64,000 nt of DNA from contig RECC01000036.1 of assembly GCA_007692455.1 (NCBI GenBank), positions 248,001 through 312,000 on the forward strand, read 5' to 3'. A program made the translations under genes and the position numbers. Shown in pieces: positions 40,369 to 51,609 of the stretch. The number at the start of each line of letters is the position of its first letter. Positions within the stretch are counted from its first letter, which is position 1. The DNA comes from Alkalibacterium sp. GTDB lineage: Bacteria; Bacillota; Bacilli; Lactobacillales; Carnobacteriaceae_A. The notes beneath the pieces were generated by a model. The model was not told the origin of the DNA. It worked only from the letters and a program-made list of their open reading frames with translations, and did not search any database.

Positions 40369-41664
40369 ATGTTTTTAGATCAAGTAAAAGTGAATGTTAG
40401 AGCAGGAAAAGGCGGAGACGGTATGGTCGCTTTCCGTAGAGAGAAATATGTACCAGATGGTGGACCGGCCGGCGGTGATGGTGGTCTTGGAGGCGACGTT
40501 ATTTTTGTCGTGGACGAAGGCCTAAGAACGCTGATGGACTTTCGATACAATCGACATTTCAGAGCTGAGCATGGTGAAAACGGCATGTCTAAAGGTATGC
40601 ATGGCCGAGGTGCAAAGAATTTATTTGTTAAAGTACCACCTGGAACTGTAGTAAAAGAAGCCGAAACTGGCCGTTTGCTGGCTGATCTCGTTGAACACGA
40701 TCAGCAGGCAGTTATTGTAAAAGGCGGTAGAGGAGGAAGAGGAAACATTCGTTTTGCTTCCCCTAGAAACCCCGCACCGGAAATAGCTGAAAACGGCGAA
40801 CCCGGAGGAGAAATGGAAGTTGAACTGGAATTGAAGGTTCTGGCAGATGTCGGTCTTGTAGGTTTTCCTTCAGTCGGAAAATCAACACTACTCAGTGTTG
40901 TCTCTTCAGCCAGACCGAAGATAGGGGCTTACCACTTCACCACTTTAGTACCTAACTTAGGTATGGTTCAGACAGAAGAAGGCGAAAGTTTTGTTCTGGC
41001 AGATATGCCGGGACTAATTGAAGGCGCCTCTCAAGGTGTCGGCTTAGGAATTGAATTTCTTAGACATATAGAACGGACAAGAGTTCTGCTTCACGTTATT
41101 GATATGAGTGGTGTGGAAGGTAGAAGCCCAGTAGATGATTATTATACAATTAATCAGGAACTGGAACAGTACGACCTTAAACTTAGAGAGCGACCGCAGC
41201 TGGTTGTCGCAAATAAAATGGATATGCCAGATGCAGAAGAAAATCTAAGAGAATTTAAAGAAGCAATGCAGAAGAACAACGAAGATGTGGAAATCTTTGA
41301 AGTGTCAGCTTTGACTCGAAAAGGTTTAAATCACGTAATGAGCCGAACTGCTGAACTGCTTAAAACAACTCCGGAATTCCCTCTTTATGAGGAAGAAACT
41401 GAGCAGGAAGAACGCGTACTATACAAATTTGTACCAGAAGACAAGGATTATCATATTACTAGAGATCCTGATGGCACATGGGTGCTTTCGGGTGATAAAC
41501 TCGAAAAACTTCACCAGATGACCAATTTCCAGTTTGATGAGTCGGTTATGCGTTTTGCTCGTCAGCTAAGAGGAATGGGAATTGATGAGGCCCTTAGAAG
41601 AAAAGGTGCTAAAAACGGTGACACCGTCAGAATTGACGAGTATGAATTTGAATTTGTTGAATAA
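40369..41664 (+). CDS. obg: GTPase ObgE/CgtA
   Basis: [51 protein letters not shown]; 40363 GTG also possible. Confidence 0.97.
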   Translation: MFLDQVKVNVRAGKGGDGMVAFRREKYVPDGGPAGGDGGLGGDVIFVVDEGLRTLMDFRYNRHFRAEHGENGMSKGMHGRGAKNLFVKVPPGTVVKEAETGRLLADLVEHDQQAVIVKGGRGGRGNIRFASPRNPAPEIAENGEPGGEMEVELELKVLADVGLVGFPSVGKSTLLSVVSSARPKIGAYHFTTLVPNLGMVQTEEGESFVLADMPGLIEGASQGVGLGIEFLRHIERTRVLLHVIDMSGVEGRSPVDDYYTINQELEQYDLKLRERPQLVVANKMDMPDAEENLREFKEAMQKNNEDVEIFEVSALTRKGLNHVMSRTAELLKTTPEFPLYEEETEQEERVLYKFVPEDKDYHITRDPDGTWVLSGDKLEKLHQMTNFQFDESVMRFARQLRGMGIDEALRRKGAKNGDTVRIDEYEFEFVE

Positions 41665-41684
41665 ATTTTGCAAAGGATAGATTT

Positions 41685-42620
41685 ATGGATTTATTATTTC
41701 TAGGAACAGGTTCAGGCGTACCTGCAAAACATCGCAACGTCTCCAGTATAGCTTTAAGGTTGCTGGATGAACGAAACAGCATCTGGTTATTTGACTGCGG
41801 AGAAGCAACCCAGCATCAGATACTTGAAACATCTCTGAAACCGAGAAAAATCGAGAAAATATTCATTACCCATATGCATGGGGACCACATTTTTGGGTTG
41901 CCCGGACTGCTAAGCAGTCGAGCTTTTCAAGGGGGAACTACGCCTCTCACCATTTATGGTCCTCCGGGGATTAAGCAGTATGTAAAGATGTCAATGAAAT
42001 ACTCCCAGTCGCATTTTAAATACCCTATAAATTTTGTGGAATTCTCTGGGGAGGGTGTTATTTTTGAAGATGATCAGTTTATCGTCAGCATAAAAAAACT
42101 CAATCACGGTATACCTTCATACGGGTTCAGAATCCGAGAAAAGGATCGTGAAGGGGAATTAATGGCTGACGAGCTTCTAAAAGCGGGGGTGCCTTTCGGT
42201 CCTTTATTTGGAAAACTGAAAGGTGGCGAACAGGTGACGCTGGATGATGGCCGAGTCATTAACGGTAAGGAGTTTATCGGGCCCAGTCAGAAAGGCAGAA
42301 TCGTAACCATACTTGGAGATACCTTGAAAACTGAAAAGAGTGTGGACTTAGCTGAGGGCGCAGATGTCCTGGTGCATGAAAGTACATTTATGGATAAAGA
42401 TCAGGAACTTGCCGTTAACTACAATCACTCAACCAGCTCTCATGCAGCTGAAACAGCACTGAAAGCGAATGTTTCCAAACTGTTGCTTACGCATATAAGT
42501 GCCAGATATTTATATGCTGACAGTAAACTGATGGAAAAAGAAGCACGTCAAATTTTTCCGAAAACCTATGTTATGAATGATTTTTCAGAAGTGACTATTC
42601 CCTTAAAGAAAGAAGAGTGA
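41685..42620 (+). CDS. rnz: Ribonuclease Z
   Basis: [37 protein letters not shown]. Confidence 0.96.
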   Translation: MDLLFLGTGSGVPAKHRNVSSIALRLLDERNSIWLFDCGEATQHQILETSLKPRKIEKIFITHMHGDHIFGLPGLLSSRAFQGGTTPLTIYGPPGIKQYVKMSMKYSQSHFKYPINFVEFSGEGVIFEDDQFIVSIKKLNHGIPSYGFRIREKDREGELMADELLKAGVPFGPLFGKLKGGEQVTLDDGRVINGKEFIGPSQKGRIVTILGDTLKTEKSVDLAEGADVLVHESTFMDKDQELAVNYNHSTSSHAAETALKANVSKLLLTHISARYLYADSKLMEKEARQIFPKTYVMNDFSEVTIPLKKEE

Positions 42621-42624
42621 GCGT

Positions 42625-43416
42625 ATGACGAGCATTAAAGGTAAAGTCGTTTGGATTACAGGGGCATCATCAGGAATTGGAGAAGAGCTGGCTTATCAGC
42701 TTGCACAAAAGGGAGCCATCCTGATTTTGAGTGCACGTAGAATGGAAAAGTTAAATCAGGTAAGAGACCGCTGTCGCGCTGAGCATAACGCTCAGGCAGT
42801 GGTTTATCCTCTAGATATGACAGATCTTGAAGCTATTGATGAGGCTGTCTCATATCTTTTGTCTAAGTTTTCTCATATAGATATTCTGATTAACAACGCC
42901 GGTTTTGGGCACACCCAGTCATTCCTGGATTATGACATAAAAAAAGCTGAAAATATGTTTCAAGTCAATGTTCTTGGTCTCATGTACTTATCTCAATTAG
43001 TTGGAAAAAATATGAGACAGTTTGAAAAGGGCCATATTGTTAATGTGGCATCTGTTGCAGGAAAAGTGGCTACCCCTAAATCCGCGGTATATTCTGCATC
43101 GAAATTTGCCGTCACCGGTTTTACCAATGCATTGAGGATGGAACTGAAACCTCATAATATCAAAGTAACAGCAATCAATCCCGGTCCTGTTGACACTGCT
43201 TTTTTTGATGAATTTGATCCGTCCGGGGAATATCTGGATAATGTTAGTTCTGTCGTCCTGACCTCCGAATACGTCGTGAATAAGACTATTAGAGCAATTG
43301 AAACAAATAAAAGAGAAATCAATCTGCCAAAAAGGTTAGCTGTGGGCTCAAAAATTCATACTATAGCCCCAGCATTTGGTGATTTTTTCATCCGAACCGC
43401 ATTTAACAAAAAATAA
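42625..43416 (+). CDS. SDR family oxidoreductase (YqjQ/DltE-like)
   Basis: VWITGASSGIGEELAYQLA; NNAGFGHTQ; YSASKFAVTGFTNAL. Confidence 0.9.
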   Translation: MTSIKGKVVWITGASSGIGEELAYQLAQKGAILILSARRMEKLNQVRDRCRAEHNAQAVVYPLDMTDLEAIDEAVSYLLSKFSHIDILINNAGFGHTQSFLDYDIKKAENMFQVNVLGLMYLSQLVGKNMRQFEKGHIVNVASVAGKVATPKSAVYSASKFAVTGFTNALRMELKPHNIKVTAINPGPVDTAFFDEFDPSGEYLDNVSSVVLTSEYVVNKTIRAIETNKREINLPKRLAVGSKIHTIAPAFGDFFIRTAFNKK

Positions 43417-43486
43417 AGGTATTTAATGATTTACTAATGTAATTATGGTATTCTTAATTTAAAGTATGGTTGGTTAATGGAGGGAT

Positions 43487-43795
43487 TTGTGGATGAAAAG
43501 ACAATGGAGCATGATTGGTGCAATCGTTTTATTCCTGCTAGTAGCAATATTATCTGTACTGAATGTGGACAGGGTTCCTATCAATTTCGGCTTTGCTGAA
43601 GTTGAATTACCGCTGATAGTCATTATTTTTGGCTCTGTTTTATTGGGAGCGCTTATAGCAACATTATTGTCGACGTTTAAAATTTACAAAGATCAGCGAA
43701 ATCAGAAACAGCAGAAAGATTCAAAACGCAAAACACGTTCTAAGTCCAGTGAAAAAGAAGAAACACCCATTCAGAAAAACGATAAGCTAAAATAA
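43487..43795 (+). CDS. LapA-domain (DUF1049) membrane protein
   Basis: Two TM helices with NVDRVPINFGFAEVELPLIVIIFGSVLLGALIATLLS. Confidence 0.8.
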   Translation: MWMKRQWSMIGAIVLFLLVAILSVLNVDRVPINFGFAEVELPLIVIIFGSVLLGALIATLLSTFKIYKDQRNQKQQKDSKRKTRSKSSEKEETPIQKNDKLK

Positions 43796-43819
43796 ACTTT
43801 AAAGGTAGGGGATAGTAAT

Positions 43820-44683
43820 ATGAATAACCAGAAAATAGCTGTTTTGACTGATTCAGGTTCAGATGTGCCGGAAGCAGTTAAAAATGAATTTGATGTTAAA
43901 GTTATTCCATTAAAAATATTATTTGAAGACGGTGAGTATGTCGATAAAGTCGATATCACTGCTGAAGAAGTTTATGAACGCATGGAAAAAGAAATTCCTA
44001 AAACCTCTTTGCCCGATGGTGAAATGATTAAAGGTATCTTTGATGATATTAAAGCTGAAGGCTATGAAAAAGTAATGGTGGTAACCATTTCAAGTGGTTT
44101 AAGTGGTACAAACAATATGATTCGTGTCGTAGCTGAACAGTTCGAAGGATTGGATATTTATGTTCTCGATACTAAAAATATCGGCATAGGCTCTGGTTTT
44201 ACTGTCGTTGAAGCAGCCAAGCAGGTAGCGGCAGGGGTCGATTGGGATACGTTGAAAACCAATCTGGAAAAAAGTAAAGAAAAAGCAACAGTATTTTTCC
44301 ATGTACCTACTCTTGAGTACTTACAAAAGGGCGGAAGAATCGGACTGGTTCAGTCTGTAGTGGGCAGCATGATGAATCTTAAACCTATCATTACTTGTAA
44401 TGAGGAAGGTATTTATCACACGGTTGCTAAAGTTAGAGGGAAAGCTAAATCGGTAAGCAAAACTTTGCAGTTAGTAGAAGAATTTGCGTCAACATCTACA
44501 AAATACAATTTAGCAATTGCTTATGGCGGAAAAACAGCATTGAAAGAAGCCGAAGCAATTCGTCTTGAAATGCAGGAAAAACTGCCAAACTTCGAAGATT
44601 TCTTCTTTGATCAGATTAGTCCTGCATTAGGTGTTCATACAGGTCCTGGTTTGATTGGTATTGGCGTTCAATTGCTGGACTAA
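43820..44683 (+). CDS. DegV family fatty-acid-binding protein
   Basis: KIAVLTDSGSDVP, SSGLSGTNN, LEYLQKGGRIG, GPGLIGIGV. Confidence 0.93.
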   Translation: MNNQKIAVLTDSGSDVPEAVKNEFDVKVIPLKILFEDGEYVDKVDITAEEVYERMEKEIPKTSLPDGEMIKGIFDDIKAEGYEKVMVVTISSGLSGTNNMIRVVAEQFEGLDIYVLDTKNIGIGSGFTVVEAAKQVAAGVDWDTLKTNLEKSKEKATVFFHVPTLEYLQKGGRIGLVQSVVGSMMNLKPIITCNEEGIYHTVAKVRGKAKSVSKTLQLVEEFASTSTKYNLAIAYGGKTALKEAEAIRLEMQEKLPNFEDFFFDQISPALGVHTGPGLIGIGVQLLD

Positions 44684-44700
44684 TAGTTCAAAGACCTTAT

Positions 44701-44741
44701 AAGGCACAGTAAAGAGCATTCTTTATTGTGTCTTTTTTTGT
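44701..44741 (+). terminator. Terminator after degV-like gene
   Basis: ggcacagtaaag-agcatt-ctttattgtgtcttttttt. Confidence 0.8.
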
Positions 44742-44767
44742 TATACTAGATAGGCAATTGATGAGGA

Positions 44768-47113
44768 GTGAACCGAGTGCTAAGTAATACACGCTGGAAA
44801 ACAAGAGAATTTGATGAAAGTAATGTCGCTAAATTAGCAGAAGAAACAAATCGCTCAAAGACCTTCGTCCGATTATGTTTAAGTAGAGGGTTGGATACGA
44901 AAGCAGCAATTGAAAACTTTACAGAGCCAACTGCTGAATGGTTCCATGATCCATTCCTGCTGTTTGATATGGAAAAATCAGTTGAACGAATTCAACAGGC
45001 TATCGCAGAGAACGAATTAATTACAGTCTATGGGGATTACGACGCGGATGGTGTGACTAGTACGGTCATTATGCTTGAAGCGATTGAAATGTCTGGGGGA
45101 CGGGTGAATTACTTTATCCCTAACCGATTCAAGGAAGGCTACGGACCAAACGTAGAAGCCTTTGAGCAGATGATTAACGAGGGCACGCAATTAATCATAA
45201 CCGTAGATAATGGGATAGCTGGGCATGAAGCTATAGAGAAAGCACAGAATCTGGGTGTCGACGTAATAGTGACTGACCACCATGAGTGTCCGGCTGAGCT
45301 TCCAAAAGCTTTCAGCATTGTACACCCGAAGCACCCCGACGGCCAATATCCATTCAAGGACCTGGCTGGTGCAGGCGTCAGTTTGAAAGTGGCACAGGCA
45401 CTATTGGGGGAGATGCCCCAGGAACTGATTGAGCTGGCCATGATTGGAACGGTTGCCGACCTGGTGTCTCTCACAGATGAAAACAGAGCACTAGTTTATT
45501 TTGGACTGAAACTAATCAGACAAACAGATCGCTTAGGACTACTTGCCTTACTAATGAAAAGCTCACTGAAACCCGAAGACATTGATGAGGAAGCGATTGG
45601 CTTTAAATTATCGCCTCCTATAAATGCAGTCGGACGTCTGGGAGACGCCTCGATGGTGGTGGAACTACTCAAGACATTTGATGAAAATGAAGCCGAAAAG
45701 CTAAGCGAAATCGTTCTGCAGAAAAATGAAGAACGCAAAGAATTAGTTGAATCAATTACCTCTCAGGCTATGGCCGAACTGACAAACTATAATGGTGATA
45801 AGGTTGTTGTGATGAAGAATCCTGACTGGCATGAAGGGGTCTTAGGAATTGTTGCCAGCCGTATTGCTGAAAAAGTCAGTAAACCGACGCTGATTTTAAC
45901 AGAAAATCTCGAGGAAAATAAAATAAAAGGTTCCGGAAGAAGTATCCCTGGTTTTAATCTATATGATTGCGTGAACCAGACAAAAGAACTGCTGAGTAGT
46001 TTCGGCGGACATGAGATGGCTTGCGGATTGAGCCTGAAGAGTTCAGACTTTGACACATTTCGTCAGGAAATCAACCTGTCAGCTGAACGGTTAGCTGGAG
46101 AAGAAACTATAGTAAAAGAACTGGAGATTGATTCGACAGCAGAAGGGGAGGAGCTCTCCGTTAAGCTTGTTGAAGAGATTGCACTCTTGAGACCGTTTGG
46201 TCAAGACAACAAAAAACCCGTCTTTAAGTTATCTGACATGAAGACTGTTCAGTCAAGGGTAATAGGAGCAAATCAGAATCATTTCAAAGCGGTTCTTGCG
46301 AAAGCAGGTAAAGAAATCGATATGATTGCTTTCAATGCCTCTGACTGGAATCCGGTTTTCACCTCTCAGCCTCAACTCGATGTTGCGGGGTATTTGGATA
46401 TTAACGAGTGGAATGGCAACCGGAAAGTTCAGCTTCAGGGAATTGATTTCAAGACGAATACTCCTGTTATCATTGACAAGCGAAAGTCTGGCCTGAACTC
46501 GGCTGTCTTCCAACAGGAAAATGCTCATTATCTATTCTTCAGTGAGAAAAACTACAAAAAATGGGAAGCTGCTATTATAGAAGGCGCGACCAGTCAGTTG
46601 TACAGTAAAGATTCTTCAATTGATCCGGTAATGGATGGTAAAACTATCTATATTATTGACATTCCTGATGAAACGACAGACTTCTTTAATGTGATTGAAG
46701 AGTTTAAAAATCAGGAAATTTATCTCTTTTTATATGCACCTCATGACTATTATTTCAAAGGGATGCCTAAACGAGAGACGTTCACCCGATTATATAAATG
46801 GCTATTAAAGAAACAGGAGATTAATCTGAAGAAAGACACAAGAGAGATCATTTCTCTGCTGAAAGTTGACAAAGAGATAGTAAAGTTTATGTTAATGGTG
46901 TTTTTAGAGAATGAATTTGTTACAATAGAGGATGGGAAGTTAAGCGTCGTTGAAAATCCAGGTAAAAAAAGTCTGGAACACACGAAAACTTATAAAAGAC
47001 GATTGAACCAGATTGAAGTGGAAGAAAAACTGGTTTACAGTTCCTTTAATGAGCTGCTGGCTGCCCTTAAAAATAAAACTAGTGATAGTGTTATTCATAA
47101 CGGAGGATTATAA
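44768..47113 (+). CDS. recJ: Single-stranded-DNA-specific exonuclease RecJ
   Basis: VYGDYDADGVTSTVIM, VTDHHECP, GAGVSLKVAQAL; start could be 44777 GTG. Confidence 0.95.
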   Translation: MNRVLSNTRWKTREFDESNVAKLAEETNRSKTFVRLCLSRGLDTKAAIENFTEPTAEWFHDPFLLFDMEKSVERIQQAIAENELITVYGDYDADGVTSTVIMLEAIEMSGGRVNYFIPNRFKEGYGPNVEAFEQMINEGTQLIITVDNGIAGHEAIEKAQNLGVDVIVTDHHECPAELPKAFSIVHPKHPDGQYPFKDLAGAGVSLKVAQALLGEMPQELIELAMIGTVADLVSLTDENRALVYFGLKLIRQTDRLGLLALLMKSSLKPEDIDEEAIGFKLSPPINAVGRLGDASMVVELLKTFDENEAEKLSEIVLQKNEERKELVESITSQAMAELTNYNGDKVVVMKNPDWHEGVLGIVASRIAEKVSKPTLILTENLEENKIKGSGRSIPGFNLYDCVNQTKELLSSFGGHEMACGLSLKSSDFDTFRQEINLSAERLAGEETIVKELEIDSTAEGEELSVKLVEEIALLRPFGQDNKKPVFKLSDMKTVQSRVIGANQNHFKAVLAKAGKEIDMIAFNASDWNPVFTSQPQLDVAGYLDINEWNGNRKVQLQGIDFKTNTPVIIDKRKSGLNSAVFQQENAHYLFFSEKNYKKWEAAIIEGATSQLYSKDSSIDPVMDGKTIYIIDIPDETTDFFNVIEEFKNQEIYLFLYAPHDYYFKGMPKRETFTRLYKWLLKKQEINLKKDTREIISLLKVDKEIVKFMLMVFLENEFVTIEDGKLSVVENPGKKSLEHTKTYKRRLNQIEVEEKLVYSSFNELLAALKNKTSDSVIHNGGL

Positions 47114-47626
47114 ATGGATTTTAAAAATTTTATAGCGGATGTGCCCGATTTTCCTGAAAAAGGAATTATCTTTAGAGATATTTCTCCTTTAATGGCTAAC
47201 GGAGAAGCCTATAAAGAAGCAACAAACCAGATAGTGAAGTATGCCAGAGAAAAAGGCGCTGAAATGATTGTAGGGCCTGAAGCGAGAGGCTTCATCGTAG
47301 GCTGTCCGGTTGCCAATGAGCTGGGTATCGGTTTTTCACCTTGTCGTAAAAAAGGAAAATTGCCGAGAGAAACCATTGAAGTAAGTTACGGTCTGGAATA
47401 CGGTAGTGATGTTCTGCAGCTCCACAAAGATTCCATCACACCCGGACAGAAAGTATTAATTACAGATGACCTTCTCGCTACCGGCGGGACAATCGCTGCT
47501 ACCATTGAACTCGTTGAGAAATTGGGTGGAGAAGTAGTGGGTGCTGCTTTCTTTATAGAATTAAAAGAGTTAAAGGGTAGAGATAAAATCAAAGGCTATG
47601 ACATTTTCACTTTAATGACCTATTAA
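47114..47626 (+). CDS. apt: Adenine phosphoribosyltransferase
   Basis: [45 protein letters not shown]. Confidence 0.96.
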   Translation: MDFKNFIADVPDFPEKGIIFRDISPLMANGEAYKEATNQIVKYAREKGAEMIVGPEARGFIVGCPVANELGIGFSPCRKKGKLPRETIEVSYGLEYGSDVLQLHKDSITPGQKVLITDDLLATGGTIAATIELVEKLGGEVVGAAFFIELKELKGRDKIKGYDIFTLMTY

Positions 47627-47833
47627 GTGTTGATTAAAGTGCTGTATAAAGTAGAGTGATTTTCTGCCAAAGGCTTATAAATAAATCGTGTTATCATTTT
47701 TAGTAGTGCCTTTGCTGAAGTGAAACGCGATTTTTTTATGCTCTATTGGTATAGTGTTATGTTAAACAAAGGATTATGATTAAGAATAGTGGTGCTTCTG
47801 TGTTCTCACTAAGAGACTATCTTGTCATAGAAA

Positions 47834-47872
47834 AAAACGATTCCTCCAATTATCATTGAGAGGAACCGTCTT
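47834..47872 (-). terminator. Terminator of lexA (minus strand)
   Basis: acgattcctc...gaggaaccgt inverted repeat, minus-strand T run. Confidence 0.7.
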
Positions 47873-47911
47873 ATTTTATCTTTGTTTAGAGTGTTATCGC
47901 TAATCAGTTTC

Positions 47912-48547
47912 TTAAAGAATATGACTGCGGTATAATGAAATGACTTTACCGAGTATGGATACGTTTGAAAGAATAATAGGATCCATCGAGTCATTTTCCG
48001 GCTGAAGACGTATATGATTTTTTTCTTTGAAGAATCGTTTACATGTTGCTTCGTCTTCATCAGTCATTGCAATCACAATGTCACCGTTATTAGCTGTTTC
48101 CTGTTTGCGGACGATGACCTGGTCGCCATCAAGTATGCCGACATTCATCATACTGTCACCGCGAATAGTCAGCATGAACAGATTGCCTTTGTCGATTTCC
48201 AGGTCAGAAGGAATCGGGAAATAATCAGTCGCTTCTTCTACTGCCAGTATAGGTTCTCCGGCAGTTACTACACCCAGTAATGGAATTTTATCTTCATCTT
48301 CGTTAATTCCCAATTTGTCCAGACCGTTTTTTGTAAACTCAATTGCTCTAGGTTTGGAAGGATCTCTTAAAATAAAGCCATTTTTTTCAAGTCGTGCTAA
48401 ATGTCCGTGAACAGTCGAAGTGGATGAAAGGGCAGTAGCTTCACCTATTTCTCTGACAGTCGGGGGATACCCCTTTTTTTTAGCTTGTTCATATATATAC
48501 TGAAGAATTTCGAATTGCTTTTCACCTTTTCGGCCTCTAGTGGTCAT
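47912..48547 (-). CDS. lexA: LexA repressor
   Basis: [54 protein letters not shown] cleavage region; [13 protein letters not shown] catalytic Ser. Confidence 0.96.
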   Translation of the reverse strand: MTTRGRKGEKQFEILQYIYEQAKKKGYPPTVREIGEATALSSTSTVHGHLARLEKNGFILRDPSKPRAIEFTKNGLDKLGINEDEDKIPLLGVVTAGEPILAVEEATDYFPIPSDLEIDKGNLFMLTIRGDSMMNVGILDGDQVIVRKQETANNGDIVIAMTDEDEATCKRFFKEKNHIRLQPENDSMDPIILSNVSILGKVISLYRSHIL

Positions 48548-48576
48548 TCTAAAACCCTCACTTTCCTCTATTTAAT

Positions 48577-48590
48577 GGAACAACCGTTCT
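48577..48590 (-). promoter_or_regulatory. LexA (DinR) box 1
   Basis: ggAACaaccGTTCt: GAAC-N4-GTTC. Confidence 0.75.
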
Positions 48591-48602
48591 ATTAATAAGT
48601 CA

Positions 48603-48631
48603 AGTATAGCACAGTAGTAGTGCTAATTCAA
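48603..48631 (-). promoter_or_regulatory. lexA promoter (minus strand)
   Basis: Minus strand TTGAAT-17 nt-TATACT with extended -10 TGC. Confidence 0.7.
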
Positions 48632-48642
48632 ACGGATGTTCG
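48629..48642. promoter_or_regulatory. LexA (DinR) box 2, overlapping lexA -35
   Basis: CAAACGGATGTTCG vs consensus CGAACRNRYGTTYC, 12 of 14. Confidence 0.65.
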
Positions 48643-48744
48643 ATAAAACACAGATGTCATTTAAACTAGTACTATCACTTTTTTATGAGTAATGTTATGA
48701 TTATCTAGTAAGTGAAAAGTGGACATTAAGTTTAGGAGGCAATT

Positions 48745-48987
48745 ATGCTTGAAAAGAAAAAGTTAGACCGAATTAATGAGTTAGTGAGAAAAGAACGCAA
48801 TGACGGATTAAGTGTAGAAGAAAAAGAAGAACAGAAAAACCTTAGAGAAGAATACATCCAAGCATTTCGTTCTGGAATGAAAAATCAGATTGAAGGCATG
48901 AAAGTCGTCGATCCTGATGGAAATGACGTCACTCCGGATAAAGTAAAAGATATTCAAAAAGAAAAGGGTCTGCACGGAAGAGACTAA
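48745..48987 (+). CDS. DUF896 family protein (YnzC-like)
   Basis: KKLDRINELVRKERNDGLSVEEKEEQKNLREEYIQAFRSGMKNQIEGMKVVDPDGNDVTPDKV. Confidence 0.92.
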   Translation: MLEKKKLDRINELVRKERNDGLSVEEKEEQKNLREEYIQAFRSGMKNQIEGMKVVDPDGNDVTPDKVKDIQKEKGLHGRD

Positions 48988-49084
48988 CGGAATACTCATT
49001 TTTATATTGACAGTATTTATTGAATAAAAACGGGTAGAATAGTATAATAATTAAGTAAGTTTAAAATTTAAACAAACGAGAGGG

Positions 49085-51085
49085 TTGAATACATTGTTCG
49101 ATAAAATAGATCAAATGGCTGTAGATACTATACGTACTTTAAGTATTGACGGCGTTCAGAAAGCTAACTCAGGCCACCCTGGCTTACCAATGGGGGCGGC
49201 TCCAATGGCCTATACATTGTGGACACGTCACCTTAAAGTAAACCCAAGCAACTCAAGATGGTTTGACAGAGACCGCTTTGTCTTATCAGCAGGACACGGT
49301 TCAATGCTGTTATACAGCTTGCTTCACTTATCTGGTTATGATGTTTCTATTGACGATTTGAAAAATTTCCGTCAATTAGGTGGCAACACACCAGGTCACC
49401 CTGAAGTGCATATTACTGATGGTGTCGAAGCGACAACTGGTCCTTTAGGACAGGGAATTGCAAATGCTGTAGGTATGGCAATGGCTGAAGCGCATCTGTC
49501 AGCAACTTATAACAAAGACAGCTATAATGTAGTGGATCATTACACTTATGCACTTTGTGGAGATGGCGACCTTCAAGAAGGTGTTTCTCAGGAAGCTGCT
49601 TCATTGGCCGGTCACCTGAAATTAGGCAAAATGATTATGCTGTATGATTCCAACGATATTCAACTGGATGGTCCAACATCCAACGCCTTTACAGAAGATG
49701 TCGGTAAACGTTTTGAAGCCTATGGCTGGGAGCATATCCTTGTTGAAGATGGCAATGATATGGAAGCCATTGATGAAGCTATCACGAAAGCGAAACAATC
49801 AACTGACAAGCCGACACTGATTGAAATCAAGACGATTATCGGCTTCGGAGCAACAAACGCCGGTACACACAACGTTCACGGTGCACCTCTTGGGCCTGAA
49901 GGCGTTGAAGCAGCCAAGAAGGCTTACGGCTGGGAAAACGAAGACTTCTATGTACCACAAGAAGTGTCTGATCGCTTCAAGGAGTTAATTGGAGATAAAG
50001 GGCAGAAAGCTGAAGATGAATGGAACAGCCTAGTAGAAGACTACCGCAAAAACAATTCAGATCTGGCTAATGAATTTGATTCAGCATTATCTGGTAAATT
50101 ACCTGAAAATTGGGATAAAGATCTGCCATCATACGCAGCTGGTGACAGTGACGCAGCAACTCGCTCAACGAGTGGTGAAGTGCTGAATGCCATTGCTAAA
50201 AACGTTCCGAACTTCTGGGGCGGTTCTGCAGACTTGTCTGGATCAAACAAAACGATGATTGACGGTGTCGAAGATTTCCAGGCTGGTCAGTACGAAGGAC
50301 GCAATATCTGGTATGGTGTACGTGAATTTGCAATGACTGCAGCGCTTAATGGTATCTTGCTTCACGGTGGTACCAAGTCTTATGTATCTACATTCTTTGT
50401 GTTTACAGATTACTTGAGACCAGCTGTTCGTCTGGCTGCATTGTCTGAAATTCCTGCCATCTATGTAATGACACATGATTCAATTGCAGTTGGGGAAGAT
50501 GGCCCAACACACGAACCTGTAGAACAGCTGTCAAGCTTCAGAGGTATGCACAATTTGACTGTGTTACGTCCGGCTGACGGTAACGAAGTCGCTGCAGCTT
50601 GGGAAGTAGCTGTAACCTCTACAGACCGACCCACTATGCTGGTGCTGACTCGTCAGAATCTGCCAGTACTGGAAGGTACGCAGGATAATGCCCGCAACAA
50701 CGTTAAAAAAGGTGCTTACGTGTTATCACCTTCTGAAAATGATAAGCCAGAAGGAATTCTTATTGCGACAGGTTCGGAAGTATCTATTGCAGTTGAAGCA
50801 CAAAAGCAGCTTAAAGAAAAAGGACACGATGTTTCAGTGGTGTCCATGCCAAGTTTCGATTTGTTCGAGCTTCAGTCAGCTGACTATAAAGAGTCAGTTC
50901 TGCCATCAGCTGTAACAAACAGAATGGCTATTGAAATGGGATCTTCTTTCGGTTGGCACAAATACGTTGGAACCGATGGCAAAGTTCTTGCCATTGATAA
51001 ATTCGGTGCGAGTGGTAACGGAGAAGCTGTTGTTGAATCATACGGCTTCACTCCTGAAAATATCGTAAACACTTATTTATCTTAA
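49085..51085 (+). CDS. tkt: Transketolase
   Basis: [63 protein letters not shown]. Confidence 0.97.
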   Translation: MNTLFDKIDQMAVDTIRTLSIDGVQKANSGHPGLPMGAAPMAYTLWTRHLKVNPSNSRWFDRDRFVLSAGHGSMLLYSLLHLSGYDVSIDDLKNFRQLGGNTPGHPEVHITDGVEATTGPLGQGIANAVGMAMAEAHLSATYNKDSYNVVDHYTYALCGDGDLQEGVSQEAASLAGHLKLGKMIMLYDSNDIQLDGPTSNAFTEDVGKRFEAYGWEHILVEDGNDMEAIDEAITKAKQSTDKPTLIEIKTIIGFGATNAGTHNVHGAPLGPEGVEAAKKAYGWENEDFYVPQEVSDRFKELIGDKGQKAEDEWNSLVEDYRKNNSDLANEFDSALSGKLPENWDKDLPSYAAGDSDAATRSTSGEVLNAIAKNVPNFWGGSADLSGSNKTMIDGVEDFQAGQYEGRNIWYGVREFAMTAALNGILLHGGTKSYVSTFFVFTDYLRPAVRLAALSEIPAIYVMTHDSIAVGEDGPTHEPVEQLSSFRGMHNLTVLRPADGNEVAAAWEVAVTSTDRPTMLVLTRQNLPVLEGTQDNARNNVKKGAYVLSPSENDKPEGILIATGSEVSIAVEAQKQLKEKGHDVSVVSMPSFDLFELQSADYKESVLPSAVTNRMAIEMGSSFGWHKYVGTDGKVLAIDKFGASGNGEAVVESYGFTPENIVNTYLS

Positions 51086-51104
51086 TGACTTAAACTAAAC
51101 TCTG

Positions 51105-51136
51105 AAAAGGTCACCTCACTCAGGTGGCCTTTTCTA
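51105..51136 (+). terminator. Terminator after tkt
   Basis: aaaaggtcacct-cactc-aggtggccttttct. Confidence 0.8.
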
Positions 51137-51242
51137 TCATTATAGGAAGTATTGTTCCTATCTGGTAAATATAGGTTTATTTTTGTGCTGTTATTGTGTA
51201 AAATAGTTCAGTGAACAGTTTTAAGAGTGTATAAGAATTTTT

Positions 51243-51506
51243 TTGAGAACGAGAGGAGTGAACGTATTGAATACAGGATTAGCAATTACATTAATTATAT
51301 TAGCATTAATCGGTGGGCTCGTAGGCGGTTTCTTTATTGCGAGAAAATACATGATGGACTACTTTGAGAAAAATCCCCCAATTGATGAAAACATGCTGCG
51401 TATGATGATGCTGCAAATGGGTCAGAAACCTTCTGAACGTAAAATTAACCAGATGATGAATCAAATGAAAACACAGCAGAAATCCACAAAAAAGAAAAAG
51501 AAATAG
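51243..51506 (+). CDS. YneF family (UPF0154) membrane protein
   Basis: [63 protein letters not shown]; real start probably 51268 TTG. Confidence 0.9.
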   Translation: MRTRGVNVLNTGLAITLIILALIGGLVGGFFIARKYMMDYFEKNPPIDENMLRMMMLQMGQKPSERKINQMMNQMKTQQKSTKKKKK

Positions 51507-51513
51507 ATAGGAT

Positions 51514-51540
51514 AACGGACAGTGTTTCGCTGTCCGTTCT
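51514..51540 (+). terminator. Candidate terminator/hairpin after yneF-like gene
   Basis: aacggacag-tgtttcg-ctgtccgtt; weak T tract. Confidence 0.5.
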
Positions 51541-51609
51541 AACTTAACACAATATGACAATATGTCACTTTTAGTTTCACAATAGATAGTTTAAATAGGA
51601 GAATGCATA

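Noticed and set aside
47640-47740. Possible ncRNA downstream of apt
   Set aside because: Only a weak long-loop hairpin (aaatcgtgtt...aacgcgattttttt), most simply the apt terminator.
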